From Plotosus lineatus (lineage: Eukaryota > Chordata > Actinopteri > Siluriformes > Plotosidae), in NCBI GenBank assembly GCA_024760905.1, contig CM045733.1, positions 15,420,001 to 15,484,000 of the forward strand: a stretch of DNA of 64,000 nt. The letters run 5' to 3'. Under the pieces are notes generated by a model that searched no databases, was not told the DNA's origin, and was given only the letters and a program-made list of their open reading frames with translations. Position 1 is the stretch's first letter. The number at the start of each line of letters is the position of its first letter. The translations under genes were made by a program, and so were the position numbers. Below, piece by piece: positions 56,192 to 64,000 of this stretch.

Positions 56192-57790
56192 GGCCGGTGA
56201 TGTAGTGGTTAGGCTGCTGGACTCATGATCAGGAGACTGTGTGTTCGAATCCTAGTTAGACCCCCACTGTGCTAAGACCCCTGGGTAAGGTCTTAATCAT
56301 AAGTGTGCCTCTGTTCACCCAGCAGTATAAATGGGTACCAGTAAAAATATACTGTACCGGGAAGGTAACCTGCGATGGACTAGCGTCCCATCCAGGAGGA
56401 GTTGAACTCCTGGGGCCGGTTGTTCAAAACAGTTATTTTAACCACCGGTTAACCCCTAACAGCTGGTTAAATTTTTAACCCGCCGTTAGCTAAATGATTG
56501 TTAAGTATGCGTTGTTGAAAGCATGGTTAGTCACATCGTTAGTTTACGTTGCCGTCAAAGTTAACAGTGTGGTTAACGTTACTGGTTAGCACTAAGGGGT
56601 CATTCAACATTTTCAACATTTTCCTAAGCGTACAAAACGTACGCTGGGGGGGGAGGGTAAGATGTCTGTGTACGCTTTTTAATCTTATAAAAATGTTTTT
56701 TGTGCGTGTACGTTTGAAACTCTGAATGCGCGATTCGCCAACCACCTGCGATGTTGCATATCTGCAAAGTCTGCAATGAATACTACTCAACCTGGTATCA
56801 GCTGCTGAAACATCAGAAGGCAACTGATCAAGAGCGTTGGCTGGGGGGCCACAGCAGGAGTTGAGTTCCGCTGGACAAGAAATTATGTGTATTCACAATC
56901 TTATAAATAAACTTAATGACTGGTATTGAAGAGAAAGTTGGAGATAAGTTCCGCATGACTAGAGTCAGGAAGTAAACCGAAAGTGAACGTGTAACAGGCA
57001 CTGTGCATGTGCACGCTGAGCTGACCAATCAACAAACATAATATTATCAGTAAGCAATAATAGCTGAACACTGTCAATCAAACAAGTGCGAGTGTGAGAA
57101 TAAAGCACAGTTTGTTAGTCCCGCCTCCGGTTCCTGCACATGTGTTAGAACATAAACATTGACGCACAGAGAATGAACGGCGAAAATAATCATAAGCCAT
57201 CCAGCCTGGATCTGCAGCCTAATGATCAGTACTTTTATAAAATATATTTTAATAACATATATAAAAAATATAATAAATAAAAATAATAAAAATATAAAAA
57301 ATAGTATGTCTTTGTGCTGTAAATATATATGAAGATTTGTTTGTGCTTTTGAATAGATAAATAACTTGAGCTCAATTTGTAAATGTATTTCGCACATGAA
57401 CTTGCAGATGTAGTTTGAAATATATTTGAGAATGTTTTTGGTTGAACTATAATATTAATAATATTTATAAGAATCCACCCCCGCTGATGCGGCATCATGA
57501 ATGCAGCGTTAGCCATGAACGCCGTCTTGCAAGTTAACCACACTGTTAAAAATTTAGCGACGGTCCTTAATTAGGTGAGTTAACTTTAACGTCAAGTTAA
57601 CACTCGGTTAAAGTTAACCGAGTTTTGAACAACAACATAATGTCAGCGTTAAATTTAACGGTCGGTTAACTCTACTTAACCAGTGGTTAAAAAACAACCG
57701 TGTTTTGAACAACCAGCCCCTGGTCGCTTCACACTATGGAAACCAGAGATAAGCACCGGCCTGATGAGCCACTATGGCTCAGGTGTAAAA
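56192..57790 (+). mobile_element. SINE-A split by a Harbinger-like element
   Basis: GGGGCCGGTGATGTAGTGGT, GTGTGTTCGAATCC, GGTAACCTGCGATGGACTAG up to ACTCCTG at 56412; it resumes at 57720 with CTGGTCGCTTCACACTATGG and ends GTGTAAAAAAATCCCAACAG. Confidence 0.9.
56413..57719. mobile_element. PIF/Harbinger-like element with 3-bp duplication CTG
   Basis: Ends GGGCCGGTTGTTCAAAAC and GTTTTGAACAACCAGCCC, flanked by CTG at 56410-56412 and 57720-57722. The empty SINE site (ACTCCTGGT) is known from other copies. It is rich in TTAAC/GTTAA repeats near both ends. No transposase recognised in 1.3 kb. Confidence 0.85.
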
Positions 57791-57865
57791 AAATCCCAAC
57801 AGACTACCTTACTGCATTCTGCTCTGATTCCCACAATCTATTACGATTTGCGTTCAACTGTAATA

Positions 57866-58125
57866 CAGGGATCCCTCACTTTCCGCCGTTAATTGGGACC
57901 GAGAGCCCCCCGGGTTGTTTTTTGTTGTGTGTTTGTTTATTGGTTTTTTTTTTTTTTGTGGTTTTTTTTTTGCATAATTAGCCTTGTTTTGTGGCATTTT
58001 CTTTAACTTTCCCCCTATTTTTCCTTAATTTCCTTATTTTTTTAATTCGAGAAATTAAAAAAAAAAAAAAACGCGATGCACTGAAGCCGCATGAATTGAA
58101 ACGCGAAGTAGCGAGGGATCACATC
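57866..58125. mobile_element. CAGGGATC-type MITE, internally deleted
   Basis: CAGGGATCCCTCACTTTCCG to CGAAGTAGCGAGGGATC, left flank TA, only about 260 bases. The TG-rich half is missing. Confidence 0.82.
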
Positions 58126-59040
58126 AAAACATTTTGCCACGATCAAGCGTGATCATCACAAATCCACCAACTTTCGTAGAAATCACCACAATTCAATTCT
58201 CCGACCCCTCACACTCCTCATGATTCTGTGAAATCACGGATATTGTGGACATCGTGCCCCAGCGTAAACACGGGGATAATAGACTGAAGGTGCGGAAGTT
58301 CCAACAGGGGTAGCTTTGTGGTTCTTGGATTTCAACTCATGAAAAGCCTTTAACCACCAGGGTTGGCACAGACTAGTCGACTAACACTGCACATTCAAGT
58401 ACTTGCGATTGTGACTCATTGTCAAGACTCTGGAACCGCACCCACTTATCCCACCAGACTGTCACACAAACACACCAAGTATTGTTGCAGTGTGTAAGTT
58501 AGCTCTATCCACCAGCATTTAGTGGTGCGGTTCCAGATTACAACAAACTGAAATCTAATTCCTGACCCCTCCCCTTCAAAGTCGGTACGGTTCTAAGCTA
58601 TTGTAGAATCATGGCGGAAAAAGATGACGGCCTCGATGAGAGAGGACCCGCTTCGCATTGACAGTTGCACCTCGTTAGATGAGTGTCCCTTTATACAAGG
58701 AACTGGCTTCACAAGGGACACACAAGGATCTGCGGCACTGAAAAACAAGGAATGTCTCACATGACGAAGAAGCCATGTCGCACAGGTTTATTTTTCCTTT
58801 TTATTTTCATTAATTAATTATTTTTTGCTTGTGTTATTATTATTGGTTACGTTATTATTTGTGAGTAAAACAACCTTTGACATGTTGTATATGAGGCAGA
58901 TTTGCAGGGCTGGAACACGTTCATGGGTTTTCCATTATTTCCTACTATAGAAAATTTCACATAAGGGTCATTTCGCTCTATAAGTTGAGTTCTGGCATGA
59001 ATTAAACTTGTCTTCTAAGGTTTTGAAATATCATTCATTC
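58126..59040. other. Sequence with faint transposon relics
   Basis: A block near 58212-58280 (GACATCGTGCCCCAGCGTAAA) is a diverged relative of repeat X. The stretch 58668-58990 (CACCTCGTTAGATGAG ... TTTCGCTCTATAAGTTGAG) resembles a decayed Tigger-like MITE. No gene seen. Confidence 0.45.
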
Positions 59041-59044
59041 ATTT

Positions 59045-59215
59045 TTTTTGACCCGACTAATCATAATTAGGGTTGTGGGGAGGCTGGGAGAGGGCAGAGT
59101 ACACCCTGGACAGCTTGCCAGGCCATCGTTTTTACATGCCTCTCACCAGAGACAATGAGAGATGTGGCAGGCCTTTGATAACCCAGTTTGCGGCACTTTG
59201 GGAACAGCACTGACA
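59045..59215 (-). repeat. SINE-B fragment, ATTAGGG tail
   Basis: AATCATAATTAGGGTTGTGG, AGTACACCCTGGACAGCTTG, GACAATGAGAGATGTGGCAG; internally deleted. Confidence 0.7.
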
Positions 59216-59224
59216 ACCTGCTGG

Positions 59225-59228
<4 letters not shown>

Positions 59229-59295
<67 letters not shown>
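59229..59295. repeat. (GT)n(TA)n microsatellite
   Basis: Ends at the border of the next MITE. Confidence 0.93.
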
Positions 59296-59297
<2 letters not shown>

Positions 59298-59784
59298 GGG
59301 ATCCCTCACTTTCCACAGTTAATTGGGACCGAGATTCCCCCGCGACCGTCGAATTCCACATAGTAGGATCAACCCACCCCCACCCCCCCACCCCCCCGGA
59401 CTGACGTATACGTAAATGTGTATGTGCATATAATATCAATAAATACATATTCAACATTATAAATGCTTAAAATAACAATTAAACATTCAAAAATAATGCA
59501 TAAGATGTGAATGAAATATAAATACACACACATACAGACGTGCGAACGCATGCAGATGCGCACTTCACATAAAATGTAAGTTTTGATGGTGGGTTTGGGG
59601 TTGTTTTTTGTTTTTGTTTGTTTGGGTTTTTTGCATAAATGGCCATGTTTTGCAGCATTTTTCTTAATTTTTCCCATATTTTTCCTTAATTTCCTTATTT
59701 TTTAATTCGCTGAATATTTAAAAAAATAAAATGGGATGCACTGAAGCCGCATTAATTGAAGCACAAAGCAGTGAGGGATCCCTG
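59296..59784. mobile_element. CAGGGATC-type MITE between two microsatellites
   Basis: (TA)GGGATCCCTCACTTTCC to GTGAGGGATCCCTG, with TA flanks that belong to simple repeats on both sides. Confidence 0.85.
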
Positions 59785-59825
<41 letters not shown>

Positions 59826-59871
59826 GTATATACACGCATATGCATACGTACACACACACACACATGTATAT

Positions 59872-59934
<63 letters not shown>

Positions 59935-59948
59935 AATACACATATGTA
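59785..59948. repeat. Mixed (CA)n, (TA)n microsatellite
   Basis: CA at 59791-59821, alternating TA/CA, then TA at 59886-59926 and CA. Confidence 0.93.
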
Positions 59949-59949
59949 C

Positions 59950-60100
59950 AGGTCTTTCTCAAAAAATTAGCATATTGTGATAAAGTTCATTATTTTCTGT
60001 AATGTACTGATAAAAATTAAACTTTCATATATTTTAAGTTTTCTGAATTTCCCCACTCAAAATATCAATCTAAGAAACTATAAACTGTGCTAGAAGGTAA
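59950..60100. repeat. Probable Tc1/mariner-type end fragment
   Basis: Begins at TA with CAGGTCTTTCTCAAAAAATT and AGCATATTGTGATAAAGTTC, a terminal sequence I recall from fish DNA transposons. No matching right end found nearby. Confidence 0.5.
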
Positions 60101-60408
60101 TCCGACACTATTTCAGACCGTTTAACTCCACCTTCAAATAGTTTGATGATCCCTTATTTGTCGCACTGTGATAATTCTTTCGATCTCTGACTCATGTTGT
60201 TTACAGTCTAAATTTAGCAGAAGCAGATGACGGATGACGTCACGCATTTCGCCACGTGGTCATCATGTGGTCAGTTGGACGCTGTCAAATTTTCAAGTTG
60301 ATCTATCGCGTATCAATTGTACTGTGCACAAAATCATAGCGGTTTGATTGAACTGCATTTTTCCGTTAAATGTTTTTTTTTTTTCCGAATACTTATGGCG
60401 GAATGCTG

Positions 60409-60443
<35 letters not shown>

Positions 60444-60479
60444 ATGAATGAAGACTTATTGATGTACTTAATTTCTGAT

Positions 60480-60660
60480 TATAGAGCTGGCAAAAGGCCT
60501 AGAGGAAGACCAAAGAGACGATTCATGGATGTGGTGAAGGAGGACATGAAGGTCGTTGGTGTAAGAGAAGAAGATGCAAAGGATAGGGTGAGATGGAGGC
60601 AGATGATTCGCTGTGGCGACCCCTGAAGGGAAAAGCCGAAAGGAAAAGAAGAAGAAGAAG
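60480..60660 (+). mobile_element. RTE LINE 3' fragment
   Basis: GKRPRGRPKRRFMDVVKEDM, then VRWRQMIRCGDP and the tail CCCTGAAGGGAAAAGCCGAA, ending in (GAA)n. Shortest RTE copy in the window; shows the tail used by SINE-B. Confidence 0.9.
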
Positions 60661-60699
60661 AAGAGCTTCCCAAAATATTACATATTGTGCCATTAAACA

Positions 60700-62329
60700 G
60701 CACAACAGAGATTTAGCATTTTGTACGTCTATTGCATATTTTTTGTTAATTTATAGTATTAAAAAAATAGCGTACTTACATAACATAATAAATCATGAAT
60801 AAACAAAACCATAAAATATAATAATACATAAGACTTGTTTATGGCTGTTCGCTGATCCTCGTTTTGAACAACAGTCAATGACCCAGGAATGGACAGGAAT
60901 GATAACTGGCAGCAGTGTAACCTTTTATATTAATGACTAAAACGTCTGCATGTAAACGCGTCTACAGCGAACCGTGTTTTAATGAACAAGAAGCACAAAT
61001 ATCATGCCTTACCGAGTCTCTTTGCAAAATGAGATCCCATGAGACGTGCGCACACACAGCACTACTATTTCATCCTCAATTCCCTCCTATAATTTGTCCT
61101 CAGACTTATTTACCACTTTCCCCAAGTCTGTGCGGAGACGTCCACATGCTGAATTAGCTGGCTGTGGAATAGGGAGATTGGGAAATGTGAGGGTGTTGTT
61201 TATTTCGCATGATTGACTTCGTTCACCAATTACAGGAGATGAGACGAGCTGTAATCGGGACGACACTTCATGCAACTTCTACCATTAAGTACTTTGTAGC
61301 TGTAATTTGTTCACTTCCAGCCAGCCAGGATCAAGGACTTCAAGGAAACTAATGAGCAGCATGTGCTTTGGTCAGTCTGCCTTGAAACATACTTCTTTTG
61401 AATGGTGTTAAATATTTAAACTTGCTTAGGGAAGAATTTCTGAAAATGCAAGAGAGGAGAAAGGAGTGGCTGAGCCCTCATCAATTAAAAGTCAGACTTC
61501 TTATTTTTGCATGATTTTCCCCTCCTGTGTTCGATCAAATATACATGTATCCTTACCAAAAAGTTTCATAAATCACTACCCATTATCCCCGACATTCCTC
61601 CATTTTGATACCCATTAAATGTTTATTCTATAGTTCTCCAATCTGATTGATGAGAAATTGCTGACCTTCCTAGAACTGCACACGGAAAACAGTCAATGTT
61701 TATATTAATGCATGTATTAGCTTCACCACAAAAAAAAAACTTTTTGCAGTGGTATTGTAGTCACTGGTGTTTGTTTGCCTCTTTTTTTTCCAGATCGCCT
61801 GTGAACAATCTTGTGTCCACACCCAAACACCAAACGTGGTGGGAACGCTACCCTAGCCGAGCTGCAGAGTTGATTTGGTTTTGGAATGTCAAGGGCAAAG
61901 GTGAAGGTCAGGGCAGAGTTACAAAGTTTTGGAGATAGACATTCCACATCGCTTATATCTGAGAAACAAAGAGATATAGACCCATTGATGCAATGAGGGC
62001 CAGATAGGAAACCATATGCACAGTTTTAAACTTCATGACCTTGAACTGTCAAAATCAAGGTCGTAGGATTTTGAATGATTATAATTTTGAATTGAGCATC
62101 AAAAGGTATTCCATTAGTATGGAACACTAACAGAAAACCATATGGACTTTTTTAAATGATAAAATACCCTTTGACCTTGAGTGTCCTTGAAAGGTCAAAC
62201 CCAGCCATTTTGTAAATCTTCCAAAGGAGAGAATCTTTTTTTTTTATTACTCAAACAAACAAACAAACAAACAAACAAACAAGAACAAAAAAGTCCATGT
62301 ACCATAGAAAACACATCATAAGATGAATA
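60700..62329. other. Mostly unique sequence
   Basis: A (CAAA)n at 62255-62282. A block near 61880-62220 repeats the GACCTTGA/TCAAGGTC motif (degenerate repeat). No exon or RNA gene supported. Confidence 0.5.
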
Positions 62330-62833
62330 CAGGGATCCCTCACTTTCCGTGGTTAATTAGGACTGAGATCCCCACGCGACCATCGAAATAGTAGGATCAC
62401 CCCCCCACACCCCTCTGACTGATGTATACGTACATGTATATGTGCATATAATATCAATAAATACAGATCCAATGCTATAAGTGCTTATACAGTAATAACA
62501 ATTAAACATTCAAAAATAATGCATAAGATGTAAATAAAATATAAATACACACACACACATACAGGTTCGCGTGCACACACTCAGATGCGCACCTCACAAC
62601 AACGTAACTAGTTTTGATGGGAGATTTTGGGTTGTTTTTTTTTGTTTGGGGTTTTTTTTTTGTTTTTTTTTTTTTTTGCCTTTGGTTTTTTGCAGCATTT
62701 TCCTTAACTTTTCCCCAATTCTTCCTTAATTTCCTTATTTATTAATTTGCTGAATATTTAAAAAAAACAAAAAAACAAAACGCGATGCACTGAAACCGCA
62801 TGAATTGAAGTGCGAAGTAGCGAGGGATCCCTG
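62330..62833. mobile_element. CAGGGATC-type MITE, both ends clear
   Basis: CAGGGATCCCTCACTTTCCG to CGAGGGATCCCTG, TA at 62328-62329 and 62834-62835. Confidence 0.9.
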
Positions 62834-64000
62834 TATATGAGTAAATAAAACCAGCACCCACATAGAACCTATGTAGAACATTATCCATGCTGCATGATGG
62901 AGATACGGTTCACTTGATGAGTGTCTCTTTAGTTCTGAAATGTTAGAATTTATATTTGTGTGTGTGTGTGTGTGTGTGTGTGTGGGGGGAATCATACAGG
63001 AATGCAACCGGGATCACAACAGCAAATGATCGTCAATGCGCAAACTCCAACAATTGCCCGTATACGAGAAGACACAGACTTCTTTATACATTTTTGATTA
63101 AACGTAGCGAGCAGAATGGCTCGCCATACTGACATTACATTACGGTAGTTGTTATTTTTAGCCTACTTAGTGAAGTTTTCCAGCAATAAAAAGCAAACTG
63201 TACAGCCCAGTGGAGTTTTTATTTGCCCCTTGGGCAAGCAAACAGATTCAAATCGGAGGTACAATAAAGGGGGGTGGACTTATTAATTCCTATGGAACAA
63301 AAACTGTCCGGAAGAATAAAAGCCACTCAGGGGCCCAGTTCATGAATCTTTAAGATTCCTCAGGGCACAGTTCCAGTTCCCAGTGCCAAAATTCAGGGAC
63401 TTTGAAGACTGGGAATAGGCCTAGGGCCAAGCACTGACTCTTTAACAACAATTTTAGCGGTTTATATTCAGTACTATTGCTCTGGATGTAGATTCATAAC
63501 ATGTCTTTTGAGTGATGTTAGGTAAAACAATTTTTTTAGAAGTAAAAACATTAACCAGATCTCAACACACTCACCATAGTGATATACTGGAGGGTTTTGA
63601 TTGGTGCTTGTTTGTTTGTGAGCCTTCAGAACACGGAAAAAGAATCTCGATATCCTACGCCGTAAGCCTAACATGAGCCTCAAAACCTTTTTGCGCCCTC
63701 TCTCACTCCTCCCTCTCCTCTATCACTTTTTGGACATGAAAAGATGAAACGACTAGCACTGTCCATGATTCAATTTGACAGCGGGTGGTAATTTATTGGT
63801 CCTGCCAGCAGGGAAAGGATTGAAAGGATGTGCTTTGCGGAGTACTTTTGTTGAACTCTGTATAAACTTTAAGTCCCTTTCAGGAAGGACAAGCTCAGAG
63901 GACAAACAGTGCAACAACTGAATCCACAGTAGATGCTATTTAACCCCTTCAGTGAAGTACCCCTTACCCCATCATGCCCCCATTATGTCCGAAAACACAG
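62834..64000. other. Mostly unique sequence with a possible exon
   Basis: A (GT)n at 62956-62983. At 63570-63710 the minus strand has an Arg-rich open frame (LMLGLRRRISRFFFRVLKA, then HKQTSTNQNPPVYHYG) ending at a good donor (ATG|GTGAGTG). It is not placed in any gene; its phase does not fit the known TMTC1 exon. Confidence 0.35.

Noticed and set aside
61696..61947. Plus/minus frames near a good pyrimidine tract and AG (61793)
   Set aside because: The downstream frame has no recognisable domain and the region carries a degenerate GACCTTGA repeat. No partner donor could be justified.

Overview
This window is vertebrate nuclear DNA, almost certainly from a ray-finned (teleost-type) fish. The evidence is split exons with GT-AG borders, dense CA/GT and GA microsatellites, LINEs of the kinds common in fish, several tRNA-headed SINEs, and many small Tigger- and hAT-type DNA transposons. 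I cannot name the species.

Host gene. The only host gene I can support is the middle of TMTC1, an ER-membrane O-mannosyltransferase with C-terminal TPRs, on the minus strand. Seven exons were built by hand from sequence and splice phase: 32639-32742, 28910-28988, 28692-28802, 20361-20482, 2082-2249, 1813-1926 and 896-1039. Together they give 842 coding bases in one open frame, covering the DUF1736 motif, the last membrane helices and the first TPRs. The 3' end of the gene lies below base 1. The 5' exons were not found and lie above 32742 or beyond the window.

Layout. 1-2.3 kb holds three clustered TMTC1 exons embedded in CA/GT repeats. 2.4-20.3 kb is an 18-kb intron with an RTE LINE, a nested MITE/Tigger/LINE stack, SINEs, a GA-rich minisatellite and a hAT with a BED finger relic. 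20.5-28.7 kb is an 8-kb intron with a Tigger carrying an inserted hAT and a small Tigger with a CENP-B-like reading frame. 28.7-32.7 kb holds three more exons. 33-64 kb contains no recognised exon and is a transposon graveyard: a three-level LINE/Tigger/LINE nest (37.1-42.4 kb), an AT-rich near-intact LINE (42.8-45.0 kb), a hairpin of LTR-like ends (46.3 kb), and an inverted repeat pair (about 36 and 51-57 kb) filled with SINE, L2, RTE and Harbinger insertions.

How parts relate. Precise target-site duplications (TA for Tigger-like elements, 8 bp for hAT, 3 bp for Harbinger, 11-19 bp for LINEs and SINEs) allow the insertion order to be read. One SINE head occurs with at least four different 3' modules, one of which is the tail of the local RTE LINE. 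I found no bacterial-type system, CRISPR array or clearly new protein machinery. The most unusual items are the modular SINE, the splice donors formed by microsatellites, the variety of Tigger-type ends and the invertebrate-like LINE.
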